This document shows, one piece after another, positions 54,182-61,718 of a stretch of DNA of 64,000 nt. How positions within the stretch are numbered: the stretch's first letter is position 1; every line of letters begins with the position of its first letter. A program made the translations under genes and the position numbers. The notes beneath the pieces were generated by a model. It was not told where the DNA came from, ran no database searches, and saw nothing but the letters and a program-made list of their open reading frames with translations. Source of the stretch: an uncultured Tessaracoccus sp. (GTDB lineage: Bacteria > Actinomycetota > Actinomycetes > Propionibacteriales > Propionibacteriaceae); the NCBI RefSeq assembly GCF_947255005.1, contig NZ_CAMYFI010000005.1, positions 11,133-75,132 on the forward strand, written 5' to 3'.

Positions 54182-54550
54182 ATGATGAAGTTGAAGGTGA
54201 CCGTCGACAAGACGGAGTACGAGATCGATGTCGAGGTGCAGGAAGAGGAGCGCCAGGGATTGGGGCCGGTGGTGATCGGCGTCAATGGCGGCTCGAACCC
54301 CATCCCCACCAAGGCCTCGATGCCCGCGTCGAGCGCGAGCGCCATTACCGCGCCGCTCGCCGGTTCGGTGAGCCGTATCCTCGTGGAGGAAGGTCAGGAA
54401 GTCGAAGCCGGCACCGTCGTGCTGGTGCTCGAGGCCATGAAGATGGAGACCGAGATCACGGCCCCCAAGGCCGCCAAGATCGAGACCATCCTCGTGCAGA
54501 AGGGCGACGCAGTCCAGGGCGGCCAGGCCCTCATCGCCATGGCCGACTGA
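54182..54550 (+). CDS. Transcarboxylase 1.3S biotin carrier
   Basis: 122-residue biotin carrier that shuttles the carboxyl group between the 12S and 5S subunits. N-terminal part MKLKVTVDKTEYEIDVEV binds the other subunits; an Ala/Ser/Pro hinge (about 45-57) follows; the biotinyl domain holds EAMKMET with biotin on Lys87. Length and order match the P. freudenreichii 1.3S protein. A hairpin related to the one after pyc begins 20 bases after the stop. The biotin ligase is not in the window. Confidence 0.97.
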   Translation: MMKLKVTVDKTEYEIDVEVQEEERQGLGPVVIGVNGGSNPIPTKASMPASSASAITAPLAGSVSRILVEEGQEVEAGTVVLVLEAMKMETEITAPKAAKIETILVQKGDAVQGGQALIAMAD

Positions 54551-54570
54551 CCAGTCGCAACTCGGTCCGA

Positions 54571-54624
54571 CGATAAGGAATGCGGGAAGCCACCGAAACA
54601 GGTGGTCTCCCGCATTCTTTGTTG
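54571..54624 (+). terminator. 24-bp-stem hairpin after the biotin carrier gene
   Basis: A 54-nt hairpin with 24-nt arms (starting CGATAAGGAATGCGGG) and a GAAACA loop. It has the same length, loop size and core (AAGGAATGC, CCACC, GGTGG) as the hairpin after pyc at 30005. Most differences between arms are G-T pairs, so an RNA stem is kept. Confidence 0.8.
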
Positions 54625-54655
54625 CGTTCCACCCTCGGTCATCGGGGCCCGGTCC

Positions 54656-54696
54656 CGATCATCGAGTAGCCCACGTAGTGGGCGTATCGAGGTGCA
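54656..54696. repeat. Dispersed hairpin repeat
   Basis: ATCATCGAGTAGCCCACG and GTGGGCGTATCGAGGTGCAT, one inverted copy of the family, between the carrier gene and the AI-2E-type permease. Confidence 0.75.
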
Positions 54697-54751
54697 TTCC
54701 CAGCTACCCGCTCTAACGATTGGATAGCATAGGCCCGGGATTGGAGATTCG

Positions 54752-56200
54752 ATGAGCCACGACGAGGACGAACCGACGCAGCCGCTGTCGCTCGACGAGT
54801 TGCGTCAGGAGATGAGCGGCATGCGCCGCGAGCAACCCGTTGACCCCGACGACCACACAAGTCTGCCTACCCCCAACCCGCGTGCACCAGTGGACCGCGC
54901 CGACGTGATCGGCGAGGGCGCGAAGGCTGCCGCGGCGTGGTCGGGGCGGTTCCTGCTCATGGCCGCAGCCGTCGCCCTCACCTTCTGGACGCTGGGCCAG
55001 GTGCGCGAAGCGCTCATCCCACTGCTGCTTGCGTTACTCATCGCCTCGGTGCTGTACCCCGTCGTGAGTGGCCTTCGCCACATCGGTGTACCTCACGGCA
55101 TCGGCGCGCTGGTGAGTTTGCTGCTCGGTGTTGGGCTGATTGGTGGGCTGGTGAGCTTGATCGCGCCCAGCGTCGTGAGCCAGTGGCCGGTGCTCGCCGA
55201 TCAAACGGTGAAGGGCATCCGAAAGATACAAAACTGGGCGTCTGGTCCGCCGCTGAACATCCACGACGAACAACTCAACCGCTACCTCGGCCAGCTCACC
55301 GAGTGGTTGCAGGGCCATTCTGGAGACCTGGTGAGCATCGTGCTCAACGTCAGTGGCAGCGTCTCCAGCGGCCTCGTCACGCTGGCCATGACGCTCGTGA
55401 TCGTGTTCTTCATGCTGAAGGACGGGCACAAGTTTGTTGGCTGGGCGCGCTCGGTGGTTGGGCGACGCGGCGGCTTCCACGTCTCCGAACTGTTCACGCG
55501 CCTGTGGAACACCCTGTCGGGATACATTCGCACGCAGGCGATTGTCTCCATGGTGGATGCGGTGTTCATCGGCGGCGGTTTGTGGCTGATGAAGGTGCCG
55601 CTCGCGTTCCCTATCGCCGTGCTCACGTTCATGGCCGGGTTCATTCCCATCGTCGGTGCCGTCACCGCTGGCGGTGTCGCCGTGCTCGTCGCGCTGGTGA
55701 CGGGCGACGTCGTGCAGGCGCTTCTCGTGCTCGGCCTCGTCATCTTGGTGCAGCAACTGGAGGGCAACATCCTGCAGCCCGTGCTGCAGTCTCGCGTGAT
55801 GGAACTGCACCCCGTCGTCATCATCTTGGCAGTGTTGTTGGGCGGCGGTTGGTTCGGCATCATCGGCGCCTTCCTCGCGGTGCCGGTGGCGGCGGCGAGC
55901 GCCGTCGTATTGCGCTATCTGGGTGACATGATCGACCTCAGAACTGGCGATCGCGTCGCCAGCGATATCGCGTGGGCCACCGACGACGGGCACGTCGTCG
56001 GTGGCGAATCGGAGAAGTCGGCGCGCTTCTTCCAAGACCTGGTGCTGCGCCGAGTGCGTTCCACCCACGATCACGACACCGACGCAGAACAACCCCCTGT
56101 CGCGGTGGACGAAGGAGACGCTCGCAACCCAGTGACGTCGGTGTTCCGCAAGCTCAAGCGCCGCGGGAAGCACCACGACGACGAGGCGCCGTCGGAGTAA
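54752..56200 (+). CDS. AI-2E family transporter
   Basis: 482-residue membrane protein. A charged, proline-containing N-terminal tail (1-65) precedes about eight membrane segments of the TqsA/YdiK (AI-2E transporter) family: LIPLLLALLIASVLYPVV, LVTLAMTLVIVFFMLKDG, VSMVDAVFIGGGLWLM, VPLAFPIAVLTFMAGFIPIVGA and LVQQLEGNILQPVLQSRVMELHP, the last two strongly conserved. The C-terminus is long and charged. Despite the name, substrates are mostly unknown. It starts behind TTGGAG. Confidence 0.93.
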   Translation: MSHDEDEPTQPLSLDELRQEMSGMRREQPVDPDDHTSLPTPNPRAPVDRADVIGEGAKAAAAWSGRFLLMAAAVALTFWTLGQVREALIPLLLALLIASVLYPVVSGLRHIGVPHGIGALVSLLLGVGLIGGLVSLIAPSVVSQWPVLADQTVKGIRKIQNWASGPPLNIHDEQLNRYLGQLTEWLQGHSGDLVSIVLNVSGSVSSGLVTLAMTLVIVFFMLKDGHKFVGWARSVVGRRGGFHVSELFTRLWNTLSGYIRTQAIVSMVDAVFIGGGLWLMKVPLAFPIAVLTFMAGFIPIVGAVTAGGVAVLVALVTGDVVQALLVLGLVILVQQLEGNILQPVLQSRVMELHPVVIILAVLLGGGWFGIIGAFLAVPVAAASAVVLRYLGDMIDLRTGDRVASDIAWATDDGHVVGGESEKSARFFQDLVLRRVRSTHDHDTDAEQPPVAVDEGDARNPVTSVFRKLKRRGKHHDDEAPSE

Positions 56201-56212
56201 GGGCGCGGCGCG

Positions 56213-56947
56213 CTACTGGGCGACGCGGTGCATCTTGTGCTTCGCCTGGGCGCGCGGCCGGATGGTCAGGCGGTCGACGTTCACGTGGTGGGGCCGGGTG
56301 ACCATCCAACAGATGGCGTCGGCGATATCTTCCGCGACCAGCGGGCCGGGAACGCCTTCATACACCTTCGCGGCGCGGTCTGCGTCGCCCTCGAAACGGG
56401 TGAGTGAGAATTCGTCGGTGGCGACGAGGCCAGGTGCGATCTCGGTGATCCGCACGTCGGTGTCGACCAGTTCCAGCCGCATGGATTCCACCAGCGAACG
56501 CTCCGCGGCCTTCGCGCCGCAGTACCCCGCGCCGCCTTCGTAGCCGGCGTCGGCGGCGATTGAGGTGACGAACACGACGATGCCCGTCGCCGTCGTGAGC
56601 GCGGGCAGGAGTGCTTGGGTGACGCGCGCGGTACCGAGCACGTTGGTGGCGTACATGCGTTCCCACAGCTCTAGGCGCGCTTCGCTCACATCCTCGAGGC
56701 CCAGCGCGCCGCCCGCGTTGTTGACCAGCACGTCGAGGGAATCTCCGACGGCGTCCGCGAGGCGGGCCACGTCGTCGGGGTTGGTGATGTCGCAGGGGAA
56801 TGCGATGCCGTCGATCTCGCTGGCCAAGGCTTCGACGCGCTCGGCCCGCCTGGCAACACAGATCACCTTGTGGTCATGCTGAGCGAGCAGCCGCGCGGTT
56901 GCGGCACCGATTCCCGAGCTTGCTCCTGTCACTACTGCGGTCTTCAT
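56213..56947 (-). CDS. Short-chain dehydrogenase/reductase
   Basis: 244-residue NAD(P)-dependent oxidoreductase. The cofactor site is TGASSGIGAATARLL, with NNAGGALG as the second mark; the catalytic Ser lies in FVTSIAA and the YxxxK is YCGAK. The RRAERVEALASEID stretch after strand 2 suggests NADP. This branch (YdfG-like) includes serine/3-hydroxy acid dehydrogenases, but the substrate is not shown. It begins 50 bases from a 74-nt palindrome. Convergent with the AI-2E-type gene, 12 bases apart. Confidence 0.93.
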   Translation of the reverse strand: MKTAVVTGASSGIGAATARLLAQHDHKVICVARRAERVEALASEIDGIAFPCDITNPDDVARLADAVGDSLDVLVNNAGGALGLEDVSEARLELWERMYATNVLGTARVTQALLPALTTATGIVVFVTSIAADAGYEGGAGYCGAKAAERSLVESMRLELVDTDVRITEIAPGLVATDEFSLTRFEGDADRAAKVYEGVPGPLVAEDIADAICWMVTRPHHVNVDRLTIRPRAQAKHKMHRVAQ

Positions 56948-56997
56948 GTCGCAAGCCTACGCGGTCAGCCGCGCTGAATCAGCGACCACCCGAAAAT

Positions 56998-57071
56998 GAC
57001 CGTTATCCTCCACGCCCGAAGAAAATCTGGATTTTGAGGGGGTTCGCGGCTTTTGGTGGAGGATAACGGTC
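56998..57071. repeat. 74-nt palindromic element, copy 3 (core on plus strand)
   Basis: Same 16-nt arms as copies 1 and 2, loop 42 nt. Loop: AATC at 11-14, GGGGGT at 25-30, GGCTTT near the end. The gap 56948-57253 (306 bases) between the SDR and gpmA genes holds this copy and copy 4; no gene is seen. Confidence 0.93.
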
Positions 57072-57156
57072 GAAATTTGTAGAGTGCCGGCCGGCGGAGT
57101 TCCTCACCGTCGCTGAGCCCGCGCCGGCATGTGCGCCCTGGGGCACCACAAAAAGT

Positions 57157-57230
57157 GACCGTTATCCTCCATGAGAAGCTGCACACCCCCGTATTTCGAG
57201 GATTATGTGCAGGCGTGGAGGATAACGGTC
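57157..57230. repeat. 74-nt palindromic element, copy 4 (core on minus strand)
   Basis: Left arm GACCGTTATCCTCCAT (last base changed), right arm GTGGAGGATAACGGTC, loop 42 nt. On the minus strand: AATC at 11-14, GGGGGT at 25-30, GCTTC at 36-40. It lies 85 bases from copy 3 in opposite orientation and 23 bases from the gpmA stop. Confidence 0.93.
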
Positions 57231-57253
57231 AAAAGGCGGGCGTGGCCCGACGG

Positions 57254-58003
57254 TTACTTCTTGCCCTGGTTGGCGACGGCCTGGATGGAAGCAGCAGCGG
57301 CCTCCGGATCGAGGTAGCGGCCGCCCTTCGTGACGGGCTTGCAGGCCTCATCGAGCTCGTACACCAGCGGAATGCCGGTGGGGATGTTGAGGCTCGAGAT
57401 GTCGTCGTCGGAGATCTCGTCGAGGTGCTTCACCAGCGCGCGCAGCGAGTTGCCGTGTGCGGCGACGAGCACCGTCTTTCCCGCGGTGAGGTCGGGCTTG
57501 ATCTCGGCCTCCCAGTACGGGAGCATGCGCCCGACGACGTCTTTGAGGCACTCGGTGAGCGGACGTTCCGATTCGGGGATGTCGGCATAGCGCTCATCGG
57601 AGAACTGCGAGAACTCGCCGTCAGCGTCGATCAGCGGCGGTGGCACGTCGTAGCTGCGACGCCACTGCATGAACTGTTCTTCGCCGAACTGGTCGCGGAT
57701 TTCGGTCTTGTTGAGGCCCTGCAGCTTGCCGTAATGGCGCTCGTTGAGACGCCAGGAGCGCTTCACCGGAATCCAGTGGCGATCAGCGTTGTCGAGAGCG
57801 ATGTTGGCGGTCTTGATGGCGCGGCGCAGCAGCGAGGTGTGCACCACGTCGGGCAGGATGCCCTCCTCCTTCAGGAGCGTGCCGCCGCGCTCGGCTTCGG
57901 CGAGGCCCTTTTCGTTGAGATCGACGTCCACCCAGCCGGTGAACAGGTTCTTGGCGTTCCATTCGCTCTCGCCGTGGCGGAGCAGGATCAGCGTGTTAGT
58001 CAT
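57254..58003 (-). CDS. gpmA: 2,3-bisphosphoglycerate-dependent phosphoglycerate mutase
   Basis: 249-residue glycolytic enzyme that swaps 3- and 2-phosphoglycerate. Landmarks: LLRHGESEWNAKNLFTGW with the phosphohistidine His10, TSLLRRAIKT, WRLNERHYGKLQGLNK, RSYDVPPP, and VLVAAHGNSLRALVKHLD with the second His. Length is typical of the dPGM type. Starts at 58003; the gap to phoU is 77 bases. Confidence 0.97.
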   Translation of the reverse strand: MTNTLILLRHGESEWNAKNLFTGWVDVDLNEKGLAEAERGGTLLKEEGILPDVVHTSLLRRAIKTANIALDNADRHWIPVKRSWRLNERHYGKLQGLNKTEIRDQFGEEQFMQWRRSYDVPPPLIDADGEFSQFSDERYADIPESERPLTECLKDVVGRMLPYWEAEIKPDLTAGKTVLVAAHGNSLRALVKHLDEISDDDISSLNIPTGIPLVYELDEACKPVTKGGRYLDPEAAAASIQAVANQGKK

Positions 58004-58080
58004 GGTTGCAGCCTACCCGCCTATGCGAGACGCCCGCATCACCTGGTGGGGGATATGCGGGCGTCGCAGCAGTTAAAGAA

Positions 58081-58746
58081 TCAGGCGTTGGGCCAGTCTT
58101 CGCCTTCTGGGACCTCGCCGGTGATCAGGTAGATGGTGCGCCGACCCACCGCGACGGCGTGGTCGGCGAAGCGCTCGTAGTAACGGCCGATGAGCGCGAC
58201 ATCGACGGCAGCAGCGATACCGTCGTTCCAGTTTTCGTCCAGCAACACGTTGAAGTGTTCACGACGAAGATCGTCCATCTTGGTGTCGATGTCGGCCAGG
58301 CCGTAGGCCTCTTGGGCGTCGCGGTTGGCGAGGGCCTCGCGCGCCACGTCAATCATCTTCAATGCGATCTCGCTCATGGAGCGGAAGTTGGGTTCGAGGC
58401 TTGCCGGCACGGCCTTGTTGGGATAGCGCAGGCGGGCAATCTTGGCGATGTGCGCGGCGAGGTCACCCATGCGAGCGAGTTCGAAGACCATTCGGATGGC
58501 AGATACGACGGTGCGCAGTTCGCCGGCCACAGGGGCCTGGAGAGCGAGCAGGGACAGGCATTCGTATTCGAGCTTCTCGTGCAACTGATCGAGCTCAGCG
58601 TCGTTGCTGATGACGGCCTCAGCACGGTTGATGTCGGCCTCGAACAGGGCCGCGGTGCTCTCCTCGAGTGCGGTCTCAACGAGTTCCGCCATGTGGAGCA
58701 GGCTCTTCAGGAGCCCGTCGAGTTCTTCGTGGTAGCTGGTTCGCAT
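58081..58746 (-). CDS. phoU: Phosphate regulator PhoU
   Basis: 221-residue all-helical protein of two three-helix repeats. Family marks are MRTSYHEELDGLLKSLLHMAELVE, AEAVISNDAELDQLHEKLE, ELRTVVSAIRMVFELARMGDLAAHIAKIA and RYYERFADHAVAVGRRTIYLITGE; the E/DxxRxxD metal-binding motifs are visible in both repeats. PhoU links the Pst transporter to the SenX3-type kinase. It is divergent from senX3 over a region with PHO-box-like repeats. Confidence 0.95.
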   Translation of the reverse strand: MRTSYHEELDGLLKSLLHMAELVETALEESTAALFEADINRAEAVISNDAELDQLHEKLEYECLSLLALQAPVAGELRTVVSAIRMVFELARMGDLAAHIAKIARLRYPNKAVPASLEPNFRSMSEIALKMIDVAREALANRDAQEAYGLADIDTKMDDLRREHFNVLLDENWNDGIAAAVDVALIGRYYERFADHAVAVGRRTIYLITGEVPEGEDWPNA

Positions 58747-58841
58747 GGCATCTCCTTGGTTGATGTCTCAATGCTATGGGCTGAATGCAGTCTGGTGGAC
58801 AACGGTCCACGCTAGCCGTCCAACCTTCCCATTCTGGGATG

Positions 58842-58874
58842 AGATTTTGAACAGTATGTGAACGCTTGGTGACG
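58842..58874. promoter_or_regulatory. PHO-box-like direct repeats between phoU and senX3
   Basis: Three contiguous 11-nt units on the plus strand, ending TGAAC, TGAAC and TGACG; on the minus strand two read GTTCAAAATCT and GTTCACATACT. Units of 11 nt starting GTTCA are the pattern bound by PhoP/RegX3-type regulators in actinobacteria. The site could control both phoU and senX3-regX3. Confidence 0.6.
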
Positions 58875-58922
58875 ATTTTGGGTGCATTCGACGGGCAGTG
58901 GCGGGCCACTAAACTCGGTGCC

Positions 58923-60077
58923 ATGTTGTACGTTGGCGCGGGCTTGGTGGGGGCGGCGTTGGCGTTGCTGCTCGCCGGTGCAGTGGTGGCGCTGGTGTGG
59001 GCATCCCGCCGGCGCACTGTCGCGCTCGCGCAACTCAAACCGACGATCGATCCGCTCGTCGAGCGCCTCATCGCGCAGTTGCCCATTGGGGCGGCCGTCG
59101 TTGGTCCCCACGATGAGATTTTGGGGCACAACGAAGCCGCGGTGCACATTTCGCTCGTGAAAGGCACCCGGCTGGGCTACAAGGATTTGCTCGAACAAGC
59201 GCGGGATGTTCGGCAGTCTGGCTCGGAGTTTTCTGGCGACATCAGCCGGGAAGCGATTCCGGGTGAGCCGCCGCTGTCGCTCACAGTGTCGATCAGTCAG
59301 CTCGACGAGGATCAGCTGCTGGTGCTGGGTGTTGACAACGCCCAATCGCGTCGGGTGGAGGCGATTCGTCGGGATTTCGTGGCGAATGTCTCGCATGAGC
59401 TGAAGACGCCCATCGGCGCGATCGGGGTGCTCGCGGAGGCGGTGGAAGCTGCGAAGGACGATCCGGCGGCCGTCGAGCGTTTCTCCGTGCGCTTGCAGCG
59501 TGAGACGAAGCGCCTGTCGGAGCTGGTGTCGCAGATCATCAACTTGTCTCGCTTGCAGTCGGCGGCGCCCAACGTCGCGCACGAGCCGGTGTCGCTGGTT
59601 GAGGTTGTCGAGGATGCCATCAGCAACTGCCGCGAGTCTGCGGAAGACCGGCGGGTGCATATCATCGTCGGCGATTTGCAGGACGTCACCATCGCCGGTG
59701 ACAAGTGGGAGCTCACCGACGCCGTCACCAATCTGGTGCAAAACGCCATCAACTACTCCGACAAGGGAGCTCGGGTGGCGGTCAATATCGTTACGGAGCG
59801 CGACCACGGTGAGGATGTCGTCGAGGTGAAGGTGTCCGACAACGGCATCGGCATCTCGAAGGAAGACCAGGAGCGGATTTTTGAGCGCTTCTACCGAGTC
59901 GACTACGGCCGCAGCCGCGATACCGGGGGCACTGGGCTCGGGCTCTCGATTGTCCGCCACATCGTCATGGCGCACGGGGGAGCCATCACGGTGTGGTCGA
60001 ACCTTGGGCAAGGCTCCACGTTCACGCTGCGATTTCCCGTGCCGAGCGATCTGAAAGGTGAAGGGCAAGATCAATGA
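58923..60077 (+). CDS. senX3: Sensor histidine kinase, SenX3-like
   Basis: 384-residue kinase. A single N-terminal membrane segment (GAGLVGAALALLLAGAVVALVW) is followed by a PAS-like domain (about 50-140), then the H-box FVANVSHELKTPIGAIG with His158 and the ATP domain: N-box NLVQNAINYSDKG, G1 VSDNGIGISKEDQERIFERFYR and G2 GGTGLGLSIV. Short N-terminus and PAS domain fit SenX3, which senses phosphate via Pst/PhoU. ATG 58923 is chosen because the membrane helix follows directly; a TTG at 58866 would add 19 residues. Overlaps regX3 by four bases. Confidence 0.94.
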   Translation: MLYVGAGLVGAALALLLAGAVVALVWASRRRTVALAQLKPTIDPLVERLIAQLPIGAAVVGPHDEILGHNEAAVHISLVKGTRLGYKDLLEQARDVRQSGSEFSGDISREAIPGEPPLSLTVSISQLDEDQLLVLGVDNAQSRRVEAIRRDFVANVSHELKTPIGAIGVLAEAVEAAKDDPAAVERFSVRLQRETKRLSELVSQIINLSRLQSAAPNVAHEPVSLVEVVEDAISNCRESAEDRRVHIIVGDLQDVTIAGDKWELTDAVTNLVQNAINYSDKGARVAVNIVTERDHGEDVVEVKVSDNGIGISKEDQERIFERFYRVDYGRSRDTGGTGLGLSIVRHIVMAHGGAITVWSNLGQGSTFTLRFPVPSDLKGEGQDQ

Positions 60078-60751
60078 CACGCATTCTGATCATCGAAGAC
60101 GAGGAGTCGTACCGCGACGCGCTCGCGTTCATGCTCCAGAAGGAGGGTTTCGACGTCAACACTGCCGCCGACGGTGCCGAGGGCCTCGCGGAGTTCGACA
60201 AGCACGGTGCCGACCTGGTGCTGTTGGACCTCATGATGCCGGGCTTACCCGGCCTTGAGGTGTGCAAGCAGCTGCGTGCGCGGTCCAACGTCGCCATCGT
60301 CATGGTGACCGCTCGCGACAGCGAGGTGGACAAGGTGGTGGGCCTCGAGCTCGGCGCCGACGACTACGTCACCAAGCCGTTCAGCCACCGCGAGCTCGTG
60401 GCGCGCGTGCGAGCGGTGCTGCGTCGCGGGCAAGACCAGGAACTCGTCCCCGACGTCGTTGAGGTGGGGGGAGTGCGTATCGACGTCGAGCGTCACCAGG
60501 TGTACGTCGATGGGCAGGAAGTGCGGTTTGCGCTGCGCGAATTCGACCTGCTCGAGCTGCTGCTGCGCAACCCGGGCCGAGTGCTCACTCGGGGCCAGCT
60601 GATCGACCGCATTTGGGGCAGCGACTACGTCGGCGACACCAAAACCCTCGACGTGCACATCAAGCGTCTGCGGTCGAAGATTGAACGCGACCCGTCGAAG
60701 CCGGAGCGCCTCATCACCGTGCGCGGGCTGGGCTACAAGTATGAAGGCTGA
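60074..60751 (+). CDS. regX3: Response regulator, RegX3-like
   Basis: 225-residue OmpR-type regulator. Receiver: IIEDEESYRDAL with the acidic pocket, D52 in LVLLDLMMPGLPG as the phosphorylation site, and DDYVTKPFSHREL with the conserved Lys. The C-terminal winged helix has FALREFDLLELLLRNPGRVLTRGQL and DVHIKRLRSKIE. It is cotranscribed with the kinase (ATGA overlap). It would activate phosphate-starvation genes through PHO boxes. Confidence 0.96.
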   Translation: MTRILIIEDEESYRDALAFMLQKEGFDVNTAADGAEGLAEFDKHGADLVLLDLMMPGLPGLEVCKQLRARSNVAIVMVTARDSEVDKVVGLELGADDYVTKPFSHRELVARVRAVLRRGQDQELVPDVVEVGGVRIDVERHQVYVDGQEVRFALREFDLLELLLRNPGRVLTRGQLIDRIWGSDYVGDTKTLDVHIKRLRSKIERDPSKPERLITVRGLGYKYEG

Positions 60752-60793
60752 GCGACGGGGATCCCGCCGGGCGCTGCCAGTTGGCCGCGCAGG

Positions 60794-61303
60794 CTAGGAC
60801 TGCGTGGTCTCCCAGAGCTTCTCGAAATCAGGGTGCGTATTGGAGTACACGGGCACCTCGAGCGGGATGGAGCCGGTGCTGAGCTCGATGACCACGCGCG
60901 CGTTGCGACCGGGCGTGAGGTCTGCATTCTTGACGGTGACGGGCTTCTCCTCGAATCGCGCCGTTCCATCTGCGGGCACGGTGGCCTGGAAATCGAGTGT
61001 GCTCGGTTCGCCGAAGGAGCCGTCCGGCTTTTCCGGCGCGTAGTGAATGGCTTGCACTTGCGTGCCGTCTACCGATGCGACGGTGCCTGCGAGCAGCCCT
61101 TTGCCCTCATCGTCAACGACGAACAGCACGTTGCGAGCCTTCTCGCTTGCGGCCGCACCGTTTCCTTGGGTCACCGCCAGCTCGCCTTGAACCCCGGCTG
61201 CCGGAGGCACGTTCGGCTGCCACCCGGAGGCGGTGCAGCCCGTGAGAGCAATGGCGGATGCGGCGACGCAGGCCAGCGCTGCTTTCCGTACGCGAGCGAA
61301 CAT
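60794..61303 (-). CDS. Lipoprotein of unknown function
   Basis: 169-residue lipoprotein with signal MFARVRKAALACVAASAIA and lipobox LTGC (Cys23). The mature part is one beta-rich domain of about 135 residues: NVLFVVDDEGKGLLAGTVAS, LDFQATVPADGTARF and VVIELSTGSIPLEVPVYSNTHPDF. It resembles the copper-chaperone-like/immunoglobulin-type lipoproteins of actinobacteria, without metal ligands that I can see. Convergent with regX3 (42 bases apart). Confidence 0.82.
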   Translation of the reverse strand: MFARVRKAALACVAASAIALTGCTASGWQPNVPPAAGVQGELAVTQGNGAAASEKARNVLFVVDDEGKGLLAGTVASVDGTQVQAIHYAPEKPDGSFGEPSTLDFQATVPADGTARFEEKPVTVKNADLTPGRNARVVIELSTGSIPLEVPVYSNTHPDFEKLWETTQS

Positions 61304-61403
61304 GGTGCAACCTTCCGAGACGATAGGTGATGGTCGTCATACTAGCCGCAACCAGTGACATTCGTCGTCCCGACGGCTCACCGAGCTTATTGAAGTGTGT
61401 GGC

Positions 61404-61614
61404 CGGGTTTCGATATGTGAGCTGCGCTCGCTACTCAATCGCCTGTGGGCCAGGCTCGATGATTGAGCCGCGGGCGGAGCCCGCGTGTCGAAATCATCTC
61501 GGGTGTGGTTTTGATGGTTTCGATACGCGCCTGCGCTCGCTACTCAACCGCCTGATGGGCCCGGACGGTCCGCCTCCGACCGTCGAGTAGGCGGCGTAGC
61601 CGCTGTGTCGAGAC
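61404..61614. repeat. Dispersed hairpin repeat cluster (four copies)
   Basis: Copies at about 61404-61440, 61457-61499, 61515-61550 and 61580-61614; the first and third share TTTCGATA..GCTACTCAA, the second and fourth are inverted or diverged. They fill the 415-base gap 61304-61718 between the lipoprotein and carD, together with the carD promoter; no gene is seen. Confidence 0.82.
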
Positions 61615-61686
61615 GTAACTACGCGGGAGGCGAACCCAATCACACTTGCCTGAGATTTGTCCAAGGAGACACGCGGAAAAGTCTGA

Positions 61687-61692
61687 TAGAAT
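61687..61692 (+). promoter_or_regulatory. Predicted -10 box of carD
   Basis: TAGAAT, 26 bases before the carD ATG. The -35 region is weak, fitting a promoter of housekeeping type in actinobacteria. GAAAGGGG lies between it and the ATG as ribosome binding site. Confidence 0.5.
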
Positions 61693-61718
61693 GGCCTCGC
61701 GAAAGGGGCCAAAACAAT

